DNA of 64,000 nucleotides from Steinernema hermaphroditum (Eukaryota; Nematoda; Chromadorea; Rhabditida; Steinernematidae), in contig CM059621.1 in the NCBI GenBank assembly GCA_030435675.1, positions 3,906,001 through 3,970,000 on the forward strand. Direction: 5' to 3'. Shown here one piece after another: positions 23,486 to 35,483 of this stretch. The notes beneath the pieces are model-generated. The model was not told the DNA's origin. It ran no database searches and worked only from the letters and a program-made list of their open reading frames with translations. Both the position numbers and the translations under genes were made by a program. Numbering within the stretch: the stretch's first letter is position 1; every line of letters starts with the position of its first letter.

Positions 23486-24183
23486 ATGGCGCGTGAATGA
23501 ATACGCGTTATTCCGACAATCATGAATTGTCCCATCTGAATAATATCTAAGAATAAACAATGAGCATCCACATAACTTGATCTTGACTCCTTTCTTCCTT
23601 GTGAAGTGGGATGAGCTAAAGTGCCATTTAGAAGCGAGCCGTTGAGCGGATTAAACTGATGGCAAACGCGAGCAGAAAAGCACCAGCTGTCTCCGTTAGC
23701 CCAACAAGAAAGCCATTTGACTTTTCCCTTTTTAGACGTTAGACACAGTGGTTGTTGTTTCCGGTATGTCCGGGATGAGCCGTCGTTGGGATGAGTTAGG
23801 TGGGACCCCTTCGGGATTGATGTTGAAGCCGAATAAGTGAGCAGACAACGCCTGAATATTAATTATTCAATTCAATCGATTTATTTTACTATTGCCAGGG
23901 CTATATAAATCATATTGAGTCATATTGAGTCATATCATATTGAGCCCGATAGTAGCACAACTAGCTCTGATAACTGTCACAGTTAAATTGTGTCGATTGA
24001 CCTTCACTTGCACTTCACTTTTTTGTACCCAGCTCGCATCACACACTCGTAAACGTAATTGTAAAAACGCACGTCTCGATAGCTGCTCTATGTTTGAATC
24101 GCATAAAGTTATACAAATGAAGTTCAACGCCCTTCCCACGACATTCAAATAAGTGATCTTCAAGTGTGCGGTCCCGGTTAAAA

Positions 24184-25637
24184 ATGGATGACTTTGGACC
24201 TAGCTGTCCAAGACCTAATTTTACGACTACGCCTGCAATAATCGCAGAGAACTATGGTTATCTTGCTGTGGCTGTCATAATCTGTATCATTGGAGTTCTG
24301 GGCATTTTCGGCAACGTCAATATTATCATAGCTATTGTTCGACTGACCCCAAGAATGAAATCAAGTAGGCCAAACTCATGTATTCACAACTATTGACCGC
24401 ATCTTTAGGCATTCTAGTTGGTCTTCTTGCCTTTGCAGACTTCTTCTGTATCATATCGGAGCTTCAAAATGCCATTCGAACATTTTTCGATGTTCAAAGC
24501 TATCGAAGAGAATGCTTCTGGGCCATATGCCCTTATTTGCTGATGACTGAAGTTCAGGGATTCCTAATGGCGGCATTAGCATTCGATCGACTCTTTGCTT
24601 TTGCTTTTCCTCTCACGTATTCTATGTATATTCTGTAAAAAAAACGTAAACATTTGTCTTTTAGATACATTAGTCTAAATACAACAAAATACATCTGTTG
24701 TTGCCTGTTGCCTGCACTTACGGAAGCCACTTTCTTTCTTCTACTGGGCGCACTGAACTTAAACGATCAGCCAATTGCTGCCTGCAATCCACCGCTTGCC
24801 TACGTTGCCGAAGTCAGCACGTTCTGGAGCTATTTTGGCCTTGCTATCGATTTCTGCACTTTGTCTTTCTCGATCGCCGCGTTGATTATATTGATTTTAA
24901 AAAGTAGGTTTTACACCTTTTATCCGTTGTAATCGGAGATGACGACTCAGTCAAATTGCGCCGGTCTCCAGCCGACCGTGACATATACAGGCCAATTTGC
25001 GACCGTTCGCGGGGAGCGGAGAGCGCTGACATTGACGACGAGGTTTTCATCCCGTATTCTCCAGTCGTTTGCGCTCTCTTCGTACCGTTCCGTGCGAACA
25101 GGCGCATTGCCCCGGGTGAAATTGTGGCATACAAGGCGCAACAAGTGTATGCCGCGGCCAGCTGGATACCGGCGCAGTACTGCATCCAGAGGTGCCAAAA
25201 TGTTTCTATTTTCAGTGCGGAGCATGAGAAGTCAGGCCTCTTCAGAATACCACGTCTTGCAGAGACAGAAGAAGTTAGGCACCTCCTGCTGTGTGATGAT
25301 CGCTGTCTTTCTCTTTACCACTTGCACTTCGCATCTAACGATTTTTCTGACAGAGCACTTACACGTTAAGGCTGAACTAGCTGACAAAATCCAAACATAT
25401 ATGGTGAGCTATGTTGTGTTACATAGGGTGTAAACCATTTATTAGGTTATCTTCATGATGCTATCCTATTCTCAATCATTCTACGTGTATTTCTTCTGCA
25501 GCAAGTTGTATCGAGAGGCCTTTAAGAAGCAGCTGCGATATGTATTTTTCCTGAAAAATACAGGGTTATTCTCGAAGCCGCGTGTGGTCGTGGTGTCTGT
25601 AAGCCGTCTCAAGCATGGTGGTGATCGTCCTACATGA
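24184..25637 (+). CDS. srsx-like 7TM chemoreceptor
   Basis: A complete receptor of the srsx type. Five exons (24184-24364, 24409-24616, 24665-24903, 25216-25403, 25446-25637) sum to 1008 nt, or 335 residues, with all phases matching. Signatures are GIFGNVNIIIAIVRLTPRMKSS at TM1 and the first loop, ILVGLLAFADFF at TM2, RREC before TM3, and AALAFDRLFAFAFPLTY at the end of TM3. TM4 and TM5 precede a basic loop, then SCCVMIAVFLFTTC at TM6 and LSYSQSFYVYFFCS at TM7 with a basic tail. The third intron (24904-25215) is much longer than the others and carries repeat-like sequence similar to 26880-27060. Confidence 0.85.
24940..25180. repeat. Dispersed repeat in the srsx intron
   Basis: Within the 312-nt intron a segment reads GCCGGTCTCCAGCCGACCGTGAC ... 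GACCGTTCGCGGGGAGCGG. A related segment lies at about 26930-26990 (GCCGGCCTCCGGTCCCTGTAACCGTGAC ... GACGGTTCGCGGGCAGCGGTACGAAGAG). The outer limits are not clear. I interpret these as diverged copies of one short interspersed element. Confidence 0.45.
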
Positions 25638-26043
25638 TCTAAGGTCGCTCTTTGTACGACACATGTGTGTTTATATGAAAATGATTAAAGTTTTGTCCGT
25701 GTTATAGGCTAATCGGAAACTGTATTGTAGCCAGACTTAGTGAGGCCAGATCGGCACAGTTGGTTCCAGAGCCACTCTGATCCCATTTTGTACACTAGGG
25801 GCCATTCGTGAGGAGCGGTGCGAAGAGAACGCAGACGACTAGAGACACAAAGGCAAAAGACGTGTGGTTTCCTTTGCGATTTATTTGCAGCGCTCCTTGG
25901 CTCCGGCTCCAGCTCAGCTTAGCTCCACTGGACTCAGTTCACGCTACTGATTACAGCTAATGTAAACATTATTAAGTAACAAATATCTTCAAGCAATACA
26001 CAAACTGTATTCGCACTCAGTATCATGAAATTCCGGTATGTGT

Positions 26044-26322
26044 TTACTGGACGAACAACCCCAGGTTCCATCGTTGCTTATACCCGAGGTACGGTTTGTC
26101 ACGGAGCAGTTTCGTACGGTTCTGACCGGGCTTTGCAGTTCTTGGTACGATGTTCAACGGTTCTTGAAGTCTGTCCATTCCTAAACGAATGTGATGCCAT
26201 GAGAACAAAAAACTAAAGCTATTACCGTCCTGGCGACGTATAAACTTGAAGCTCTTGAGATAGAGAGCTTCAATACGAAAAATACAGAAGAATAATATTA
26301 AGACAATGGATAAGGATTTCAT
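26044..26322 (-). CDS. Small secreted peptide precursor (candidate)
   Basis: The start at 26322 gives a strong signal peptide (MKSLSIVLILFFCIFRIEA). The next bases encode LYLKSFKFIRRQDG with a dibasic RR. A 45-nt intron fits exactly (GTAATA...CGTTTAG, 26181-26225) and joins GAC G|GA ATG. Exon 2 encodes MDRLQEPLNIVPRT and ends LGYKQRWNLGLFVQ. The spliced product would be 77 residues. Because the intron is 15 codons and has no in-frame stop, the unspliced frame is open too. It may be a neuropeptide-like or other secreted peptide. No homologue is recognised and it lies in a repeat-rich interval, so the call is tentative. Confidence 0.4.
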   Translation of the reverse strand: MKSLSIVLILFFCIFRIEALYLKSFKFIRRQDGNSFSFLFSWHHIRLGMDRLQEPLNIVPRTAKPGQNRTKLLRDKPYLGYKQRWNLGLFVQ

Positions 26323-27905
26323 GTCTCTTTAAACCTGGAAATAGCAACAAATCAAACACGTATTATAGAGTGGAAACGACAGAGATTGTCAAAAAGTGAT
26401 TAGTGGATAGCGGAAGGATATTCGCCGTTCAGGAACAAAGGGAATGTTTACTCGACGCTTCCGTGAAAAGAAAACGTCAATCTGTGATGCTTTCCGTTCA
26501 GGTCTGTTGTCTACATGAATAGGCTCCCAACATCACGACTGATTCAGAATGAGAAGCCAATGACGCAAAACAAGAGCGACATACGTATGGCAATATTATA
26601 TTCATAATGTTCTCACAGCATTTATCCGGACATCAAATTGTCGGATGCTTGGCAAACAATAACAGTTTGTTGGAAAACGAGAATGGCTCACAAAATTTAC
26701 CAAGCCATAAAATTATAGGTTACTTTTTTGCTTAATGAACAAGCTCCCAAGCATTGTGCTACTTGAACTATGGATTGCTAGACTTCCTATTACCGTATTA
26801 GCATGATCTGATGACAATTATGCATACATATAAGTTGCTACATAAGATGTCGACTCAGTGAAATTTCAGAGTGACCCAGAAACGGCTCGCCCACCGGGAT
26901 TGGCTAAATTTGGCTCGGTTCGAATTGAGCCGGCCTCCGGTCCCTGTAACCGTGACAGTATGAGACGGTTCGCGGGCAGCGGTACGAAGAGATTGCAACT
27001 TTCCCCTTATGATGCCGGCAGCGACATGGTTGAACAAGTGAGCCGTACCGTAGCCGGGTCAGATAACGAGATGCTGGGCCAAGCCGGCTCCCACTCCTAG
27101 TTATCCTATCTGACCACAACACATTCGGTTTGGGTGTTTTAGATCGATTTGTCCAGTTCGACACAAGGAATAATGATGAGAAGCTAGTAAAAGGCGGGTG
27201 ACCATGACAATAAAGGTTATCCGATGATGAATGTTGCGTGGCGACCCTTGGGTGAACACGTCTAAAAATAAAGTTGGAAAACACGTGCTCATCTGGCGTT
27301 GTTTACGGTCTCTGAGAGGTGGGCTGCCCGCGACAATTACAATACTCCGCTGGGACTATGAACATAGTTCAACTTTAACCACCGTGATTTTTTGATGATG
27401 ACATGATTCGAAGTCTATCTACCCACGTCATTGTTCTTCTTTTGGAATACTACCCCCAGTAACCTAATTTTCGCATATAAGACGAATCTATGGGTCAGTT
27501 ATATATAGGACATCTTAATTGCATTACTATAGATGACATTACGACTCTGTAGCTGGAAAACAGCTACCTTTGATCGAAGAACACCGGGTGATGTCACAGA
27601 TGGTTCGAAACTAATCTATGGATAAGTAAAGAGCGTGATCAAACGCAAGTGTGATATGTAACTGGGTGGTCTTTATTAAAAACGGAGAACAACGCCGAAG
27701 AAGAAAGGAAGAATAAGCGAAATCTTTGGCACACTTTTCTTGTGACAAAGCGATGTCTATTTTTGTTTAGACATCTAGTATTCGCGGCGTGTGACATTAG
27801 GTAGTAAAGCCAAATTACACAAGGGACTTCTCGCAGCACATCCGCTTCCGAACGATAGCATGTTTTCAGCAGAAAACTTCTGCGAGCATAACTGATTAGT
27901 TAAAG

Positions 27906-28648
27906 TATAGTCAGATTAAAAAATCTCTCGGCAAAACGGCAAGTGCTCCCGCCACGCCTTTCGAGGCGTTATAAGAATCGTATGTTCGTGCAGCGCCGAA
28001 ATTACAATGGCATTTATGAGTTTGTGCATGAATGGCGTCTTTCTTCACGTACGAGATGTGATTTTATAAAAACTCAACATTGTTTTGTAGATCTGTCTCT
28101 GGCGGATCGTTTGAACCACCGTTTGCGCCGTTCGCCCTTCTCATCAGAGAATGCATTTGGAGCGACATGAAAGCGATTCGATGCGGATCAGATCGATGCA
28201 TTCAGAACATCGCACTTACACGCTGAGGTCCCGTACCGCGAATGTCCGGTTTTTATTCGCTTTCATTATTCACATTGAAATCGCTTTCATGTCGCTCCAA
28301 ATGCATTCTCTGATGAGAAGGACGGGCGGCACAATCTGTTCTGCCAGTTTGGACAAAACAGCAAGCAGAAAACTAGAGTAAACACATGTCGGGGAGATGA
28401 AAAAGCTATCTCCTCCGTGGAATTTCCACGCCTGGTGCTCAGTGGTGGTTCAAACGATCCGCCAGAGACAGATCTACAAAACAATGTTGAGTTTTTTCAA
28501 AATCACATCTCGTACGTGAAGAAAGACGCCATTCATGCACAAACTCATAAATGCCATTGTAATTTCGGCGCTGCACGAACATACGATTCTTATAACGCCG
28601 CGAAAGGCGTGACGGGAGCCTCCGAAGGGATTTTTTAATCTGACTATA
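27906..28648. mobile_element. Foldback element with TATAGTCAGATT ends
   Basis: The left end TATAGTCAGATTAAAAAATC (27906-27925) is the exact inverse complement of the right end (28629-28648). Most of the interior is also an inverted repeat: 27925-28130 pairs with 28430-28620, and a shorter pair (TCAGAGAATGCATTTGGAGC and its complement) sits at about 28145 and 28300. There is no transposase. A TA duplication is possible but overlaps the end sequence. It is a non-autonomous foldback DNA element. Confidence 0.8.
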
Positions 28649-28859
28649 TGTAAGTGGCTTTGCGATGGATGTGACATGCGTAAGTGGATGGAAGAGAATA
28701 AGCAGCTTTGCATGGGCATATGACTCTTCCCTTTAATCGGCTTATCGTCATGTTGTGGTTTTAAGAATGTTTACGATACGACTCTTATGATTTCATTAAA
28801 ACCGTGCTTTTAACCGGTCTACAAAGACGTGAACGTCTTGGGTGGTCTTTGGCTCGATG

Positions 28860-29530
28860 TGGGATAAATCGATGATGACGCCCGTTCTATCGATTAGTTT
28901 TGCTAAAACAGCCGATTGGAGTTCGTCCCATTACTTGCCAATTCGCCGTAGTTCTTGGATGATGAGGCAGGAGGCCTACTAGGTCCAACAGGGTGCTGAT
29001 CTTCCGGAGAAGTTTAACTTTCTTTCGGTATCCGTCCATTTCGGGGAGTGAGAAGCTGATGACATTATTTTCGAGTGACCGTGACATTCGGTGACCATGA
29101 AGTCGAATTGGCTGCATTCCATAGCTTATTGAAAGATATGTCGACAGACTTGAGTTGGCTCAGGTTCATTCTGATTTCAGCGAAGCGTTGATAAGCTAAA
29201 TTGATCCTCTCTTGGCCTTCTTCAATTGATCTGGATCCGAAGAATCCGGATCAGGTGTTCTGCAGCAGATTGCTGGTCTTCTCCAGATGGATCTTGAGGA
29301 CAGTTGTGAGCAGAAAGGGGATGTATACTTTTCTTAAGATCATGAGGCGAAAACCGTAGTACTGAAGCTTTTTTTGAGCGAACTACTCGTTCCAGTCCTT
29401 GGAGATGAAGACCCGGAGAAGGCCACTGTTAGCTTTGTTAATGCCGATTTGAAGAAGGTACTGTAACTGTTCGCTGTTTCAATAACCCCGCTTAGTTTAC
29501 AATATCATCAGCAAGTTGCCACGATTCCAA
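28860..29530 (-). other. Possible decayed non-LTR retrotransposon fragment
   Basis: On the minus strand near 29500 the frame gives LADDIVN, reminiscent of the catalytic (F/Y)ADD of reverse transcriptases. It is followed, with frame breaks and stops, by segments such as RINLAYQRFAEIRMNL (about 29150-29210) that resemble RTE-clade reading frames. No continuous frame exists. This is a weak, motif-level assignment. Confidence 0.3.
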
Positions 29531-29533
29531 AGT

Positions 29534-29766
29534 TCATGCGTTTTGAATAATATTCGAAGTTTTACTTGTTATGATAGGCAGTGGGTCCCTTTGCCAATGT
29601 TGCTCCCATCCACGTGACATCCACCACTGACGGCATTCGCCGTTTGCCCAATGAAACTGCTTCGGTTGTAGGAGTTGACAGCGAGACTCATGGATGGCAT
29701 TCGGAAAATATCGACACTTGTCGGAAGCACTAACAACACACACGTCACCAAATAATAAATATGCAA
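29534..29766 (-). CDS. Possible small secreted peptide
   Basis: A short frame starting with MHIYYLVTCVLLVLPTSVD, which looks like a signal peptide, then about 45 residues with two Cys. It is transcribed away from the GT14 gene that starts 87 bases to the right. Without an intron, domain or paralogue this is only a candidate. Confidence 0.2.
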
Positions 29767-29852
29767 AGCGATTCATGAATACAATAATTTCCACATAGTC
29801 AAAAGTACTGACCGCCATTTGACAATACTCTGCGACCTCGATTCGACTGTCC

Positions 29853-31587
29853 ATGAATCTTCTCTTTCATTTGCGCATTGTCTTGGCAATTCTGAGTGTC
29901 GCAGCCGTCGCGATTGTCCTCATTCACACTAACAAGTAAGTATGGGGTTAGTGTAAAACTTATGGCGATGATGTTAGGCAACATCGGCGAAACAAAAAAT
30001 TGCGATCCATGTCTACCACTACACATATGCCAATCACCGGACAGACACTCTCCCTCGAACTGATGAATTTGAGTTCGACAAGAATTGCATTCGATGCGCT
30101 TATGGACAATATTCCGCTATACAGAAATCAGGTCGATTTTGAAGCGATTCTGCAGTGGAACGGTGAACGAGTAAAGGCGGCGGAGACGTGGGCGTTCGAT
30201 GTTAATATGTTTTCACAGAGGATCGAGAAATACACCGATTTGTAAGGGCCTTTGATCACTTTCACCATGGGCATGTAGCTTCAGATGTCAAGCAATCAAA
30301 GAGACCTTCTTGTTCTTCGACAAACCTCTGTCTCAAGAAGAATATGAATTCCCTCTTGCTTATGGAATGCTCGTTCACGACAACTTTCTGCAGGTAGCGA
30401 TGAACCGACACTGATTAAAATACAGAGCCAGATTCTCTTCCTTCTAAGTTCGGTATACCAGCCTCAAAACCAGTTCTGCATAGCGGTGGATGGAGACGCA
30501 AGCGAAGACTTCCAGAAGCAACTGTACAAAGTGGCCGACTGCTTCCCAAATATCTTCGTGACTGTAAGATACGCCATCGATTCCCAAATTTGCGTCTGCT
30601 TATAGATTACTACAAAGGTGCGCTGGTGTGAATTTTCCGTCTTAAGGGGAGTTTTCGAATGTGTTCGATATCTAGCTAAGCTAGAGGCTGATTGGAAATA
30701 CTATCAAGCATGTTTCCGTCTCACAATATGGCTTCATTTGTATCGTATTTTAGTACCTCAGCGGTGTGGATTTGCCACTAAAAACTAACCTGGAAATGGT
30801 TAGGATCTTCAAGCAGTTAAACGGATCATTTAATGCTGGAATTTATGACTTGGAGTGGTATCGACAAAAGGTAGGTCATTGTTTAAGGTAACATTTACTG
30901 TTTTCCCAGCACGGAGTCCCCCCTGTTCCCATCTGGAAATCAAGTCTTTCGAGCACGTTCAGCCGAGCATCTGCAGAATTTATGATCACACATCCAAAAG
31001 TGAAGGAGGTCTTGGACTATCTGGCCGACACAATATGTCCAGACGAATCATTTTGGGCGAGCATAGCGGGAAATCCTCGTGAAATTCCGATGCCCGGCGG
31101 CTTCGACGCAGCTCTTTGGAAGCAGAAACTGACAGGACAGTGGCGTCCAAAATATGTAAAGCATAAGAACGTCACGAAGCACACCGAGTTTGGATTGTTC
31201 GTGCCGGAGAAGTACTACATCTCGCGCTATCAGGTATGGCATGTGAAGAGTATGTGGCATCTCTGTCATGGTATGTGTCACGAAGATCCAAAGTAAGATG
31301 GAAATCACATGCATTTAGGTCAGTTCGTCTCCGGGTCCTGTGCTTTTGGCGTCACTGATCTGCCAATGCTTGTCAGAAGGCCAGAACTTGTTGCGCACAA
31401 GCTCTATTTTAGTGTTCACCCTGCAGCCTACTTCTGCTTGTATGAAACTGTCAGACGGAGAGCACTGAAAGCGGATGGAAACTTCAGCGTTGAAGCCTAC
31501 GGAGATCTGCCAGGACCGCAACTGATGCGCGGAGTACCTTTTGAATTAGTTTCTATAACGGCACCCAACGGATACGAGTATTATTAA
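29853..31587 (+). CDS. GT14 core-2/I-branching beta-1,6-N-acetylglucosaminyltransferase-like
   Basis: A paralogue of the gene at 15450-18277, on the opposite strand. Eight exons (29853-29935, 29978-30241, 30279-30393, 30426-30563, 30606-30707, 30754-30870, 30910-31270, 31319-31587) sum to 1449 nt, or 482 residues. It has a type II signal anchor (MNLLFHLRIVLAILSV), NQFCIAVDG, YLSGVDLPLKTNLEMV, SRASAEFM, CPDESFWASIAGNP, KYYISRYQVWHV, FVSGSCAFGVTDLP and a C-terminal EPYGDLPGP-like stretch ending NGYEYY. The intron after WKYYQ begins GC rather than GT, and the minus-strand paralogue has no intron there. The predicted role is branching of mucin-type or nematode-specific O-glycans in the Golgi. Confidence 0.87.
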
Positions 31588-33627
31588 TTGTTGATAAACT
31601 TATTGCACTGTCCAAACGAAGATGCGCTTGTATAGAAGTACTATCGCTTCCGAATGTATCAGACTGACTGGGGCTTCATCACTCCCGGCCGCGCTCTCAG
31701 TGTCTGGTTGGCCAGATGGCAAACCCGTAGCAGTTGTGACTGTTCCGGCTTCCAGTGGGAGGTGAGACACTTGGAAGCCGTAGTACGAAGTAGCAAGATG
31801 CACGAATCCAGCTGCGTTCGAAGTCGTCCTTAAGGTCACCGATGCTCTGAGCGCTTGACAATCAACGACGACACACCTTCCGCACGAGCAGTACATGAGA
31901 AGTCCTCCCGAAGGTCACCGACGCCGAGGACCAGCGAAGGCGTAACTCCCGGACTATCGACTCATCTCTTCGATGTATACACTGCAGCGCAAAGCTATAG
32001 GGTCACCCCGCTGTGTTTCTGGTTCTGTCACTTTCCGCAGCTGACCGGGGAAACCAGCATGTGCATGTGGTAGACCGTCCACAGAAACGCAGGGAACGCC
32101 ACTTTCCCCGGAAGCACATGCACACATTAGGGGGCTACGGCAGGTAGAACTTTCCAGTGTACCGTTTTACCTGTGCAAAATTATAGGGTCACTTGGTAGA
32201 TTCACGTGTATTTCGCCATTTCCCTCGCGGTTTTTTGTCTGTTTTCTTTTAATTCACTTCTATTCAGGTGTTTATCAACTGTGCCGCGCGGCACGAAGCT
32301 CTCGAAGCAGAAAAAGGCGGTAATTCAAGCGCTTTACAAGACCGCCTCCTCGATTCATCGGATGGCCTCCGAAGTTCACGGAAACCTGCACGTGGAGTGC
32401 CAATTGTTGTTTCAGTAAATGCGTATGGCTCTGCGCTAGGAAAGGCGCGCTCGCAAGTTTGAGCCGCGCGTGAGAAGCAGTTAATAGCGCGCATTGGTTC
32501 TATGTCTACGACGGATTGTCAGTTGTTCGTGGATAATTTTCAGCTGAATCGCTGTCGAAGTGAAGTGAATCGCGTGTGAAATGCAGATCGGAACGTTGAG
32601 CAATCGAATGCGCCGTGTTTGACCGCCACTCAGAAGATGTATCGTTTGGACTACGCGATAAACAAACTGAGTCGAGTTTGGACAAAGGTATGCAAATGTG
32701 GACCGTTGAATTATCATGATTTCTGCTATTCTAGCTGCTGTTTTGGATCAGAGAAGATAGAATAGCGATGTTCTGGACGAATGCACGCATTTGGGAGTGT
32801 TTGGAGCAAGAAGATCGCCCGTTCTGAGGAAGAAACTACGGCTATGGAAGCGTACCGATTTGGACCGCGTTCAGTCCGTTTGGGAAGCTCTGAAGCGCTC
32901 CCGTTTCGACGCAAATCAGTTCAAATAACTATCAAAACGCGCTGCGTGACCTATGACTTCCGCTTCACACGCGATTCACTTCACTTCGACAGCGATTCAG
33001 CTGAAAATTCTCCACGAACATCTGACAATCCGTCGTAGACATAGAACCAATGCGCGCTATTAACTGCTTCTCACGCGCGGCTCAGACTTGCGAGCGCGCC
33101 TTTCCTAGCGCAGAGCCATACGCATTCACTGAAACAACAATTGTCACTCCACATGCAGGTTTCCGTGAACTTCGGAGGCCATCCTATGAATCCAGAAGCC
33201 GGCCTCGAAAAACGCTTGAATTACCGCCTTTTTTTGCTTCGAGAGCTTCGTGCCGCGCGGCACAGTTGATAAACACCTGAATAGAAGTGAATTAACAGAA
33301 AACAGGCAAAAAAACGCGAGCGAAACAGCGAAATGAACGCGAAATATGGAAGTGACCCTATAATTTTGCACAGGTGCAGCGGCACCCTGGAAAGTTCTAC
33401 CTTCCGTAGCCCCCTAATGTGTGCATGTGTTTCCGGGGAAAGTGGCGTTCCCTGCGTTTCAATGGACGGTCTACCACATGCGCATGCTGGTTTCCCCAGG
33501 CAGCTGCGGAAAGTGATAGAGCCAGAAACACGCCGGGGTGACCCTATAGCTTTGCGCTGCAGTGTATGTTAGCAAACCCTTGTCGCAGTCCTACAGTCTT
33601 CAAACAGTTCACACGTAAAAATATTTA
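31588..33627. other. Intergenic interval, mostly foldback element
   Basis: The element at 31980-33564 fills most of it. The part at 31600-31960 shows weak similarity on its minus strand (LRASVTLRTTSNAAGF) to 45490-45620 on the plus strand (LRASATFGMTSHAAGF), suggesting another dispersed repeat. Confidence 0.45.
31980..33564. mobile_element. Large foldback element with TA target duplication
   Basis: The 1585-bp element begins CACTGCAGCGCAAAGCTATA and ends with the inverse complement; TA lies immediately outside each end. The two arms are inverse copies over about 600 bases each (for example TTTATCAACTGTGCCGCGCG at about 32273 against its complement at about 33262), with a shorter unique centre. 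No transposase is encoded; the paired open frames in the arms are mirror images of each other. The end layout resembles the Tc1/mariner-type elements at 16428 and 39444. Confidence 0.85.
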
Positions 33628-35483
33628 TTAGCCCGCAACTGTGGCGCCTTCACATTTGACCTTTATTAATGAGGCGTACCCGCGCTCCATGTCCGAACGT
33701 TTCGCGTCAGGCGAATGATAGATGATTGTTACGTACGGTACTCCGTGTGCATCGCAGGGCGACGTTTCATTCATACAGAATCCCACAGGACCCCAGTTTC
33801 TTAGGGCGTGCCGCCCGGCCTCGTCTTCTTGGTCACAATGGTACAAGAATATGCCTTTGGAATCGACCAATTTAACGCCCGTAGCGTTGGCCATGATGCC
33901 CGTGAACATGACGTCTTCGATCCAGAAAAATGTTGTTTCGTTGGTTTTTTCCAGTATCGCTTTCGGAGCCTCTCTCGTCATAAGGTATGCGGGCCCGTTG
34001 GCGTACGGAGGGAACATGTCAGGAGTGAAGTACTCTTTAGGAATGTACCTAAACACCAATTTTCTAAATGCACAAATAGGATACGCCTTACCACTTATGG
34101 CTTGGATCACGAACAGGCTTGCTATCATTCCATGTAATACCGTAGATGGCTTTCTCAGTGTTCTCGAAATAGCCAGACTTTATGAAGTGAACCAGACGGT
34201 CTGGCAGAACAATGACATCGTCGTCAGCACGCAGAATATAAGGAACATCAAAGCAGTACTTGGTATGGAGATAGTAACCAGCATGAATCTAAACGGATCA
34301 ATTGAAAATTTGGTCTCTACCGCTGTTGCTCTTTAAAAAAAGTGAAGTTACCATGTTTAAAAATGGTGTTCTACAAGGCTTCATTTATCGAAGTGACTCG
34401 TCAATGTCAATTCGCAAACAAGAGAGCCCGCAAATGGAAATGACCATATCATTTCCACCCTATTTTTTCTACTCCAATCGTTCGCCCAGTTTACTGATCT
34501 TGCCTTCAGTACTTCGCCTTCGTTATCTTGCCTTCTACCCCGGTTATTGAAAATGTAACACGGTCTGTATAAATGTCTCTGCAGATCGGACAAAGCATAG
34601 AAATTACCTTGTCCGCAGTACTGGAAACTAAGAACGGCCTCTAAGACTACAAAACTGAAAACCCGAACCAGACCTGGGTGCTAGGCTGAATATGGGACTC
34701 GGTCGTGAACATCCCGAATACTGCAGGCTTGTACCTTACACCTGACTAAAATGGTCGATCTCTAAGCGTGAGAGAATAAAATGAGTGGTACTGCTTCTGT
34801 TGTGTTAGTCTTGAACAAAATCTAGCTCTAATTTGGCTCTAGTTTTTGACAAGTTGCTTTCGTAATGCCTTTTGTAGTGAACATTCACCTATCAACTGAA
34901 AAAAAGGTTGAATTTTGTTGTCATGATGAAGCTGTCATTTCGGATGGAATGAAAACTCTTGCCTTCAGAGCCGTGTTATATAGTTATATACATCGGGGAT
35001 GGTCGTCTCAATGATATCATCGTAACGCTTGTTCTCCTCTTGAAGTAACTTCATTTTTGTTTCGTTTCCGTCTTTTCCAACAATGAACACTACTAACACA
35101 TCGGTAGTCTGCAATCTTGCCTAGATTTCTTAGCCAGTTCAGTTAAACCTACGTGACTCTTGGTTGCCCACGTTCGTCTAATGACTTCACGTTGTTCGAA
35201 AAAAGACACAGTGGTCATGACAAATACGAACAGTTGCTTTCCTTTACAACGGCTAGCGCTGAAGTCGGTCATGATTTCATACTTCATGTAGAAGTTGGCA
35301 AACGTGGCGTTCACTCGATCGTGTCCAATAAAAGCGTAGCGCTTCACTCTTTCTCCATGCCAGTAGAGAAAGAGCATGATTTCTGTATGGAGTTGCGTGA
35401 GCTACTTACGACTAGTTAGGTAACTCACGGATGAGGAGAACTGCCGTTATAGTGAGAACGAAACGCAATGAAACGATTCTCAT
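33628..35483 (-). CDS. GT31 beta-1,3-galactosyltransferase-like (possibly damaged)
   Basis: A type II Golgi glycosyltransferase of the GT31 family. The start at 35483 gives MRIVSLRFVLTITAVLL (anchor). The next exon has VNATFANF and FVMTTVSFFEQREVIRRTWA, the conserved first block. An exon at about 34963-35090 gives VFIVGKDGNET...YDDIIETTIPD. Exon 34130-34310 carries HAGYYLHTKYCFDVPYILRADDDV, the metal-binding DDD motif, and SKPVRDPSHKW. The last exon has YANGPAYLMT and FFWIEDVMFTG. The 34963-35090 exon is a problem: after PDVYNY the frame runs into a stop just before the GC splice donor, where the paralogue has YNFTAFK. Either TA has been gained or an earlier donor (GAT|GTATAT) is used, removing a conserved motif. 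It may be a recent pseudogene. Confidence 0.75.

Larger units (their letters stand above)
25638..29852. other. Gene-poor, repeat-rich interval
   Basis: Besides a small peptide candidate (26044-26322), a foldback element (27906-28648) and a possible retroelement relic (28860-29530), I see no exon here. The segment at 26860-27100 is related to the srsx intron repeat. Polyadenylation-like and AT-rich runs occur but have no gene partner. Confidence 0.5.

Noticed and set aside
32264..33280. Two near-identical 76-codon frames (MRAINCFSRAAQ...)
   Set aside because: Mirror images in the two arms of the foldback element; not conserved as protein.
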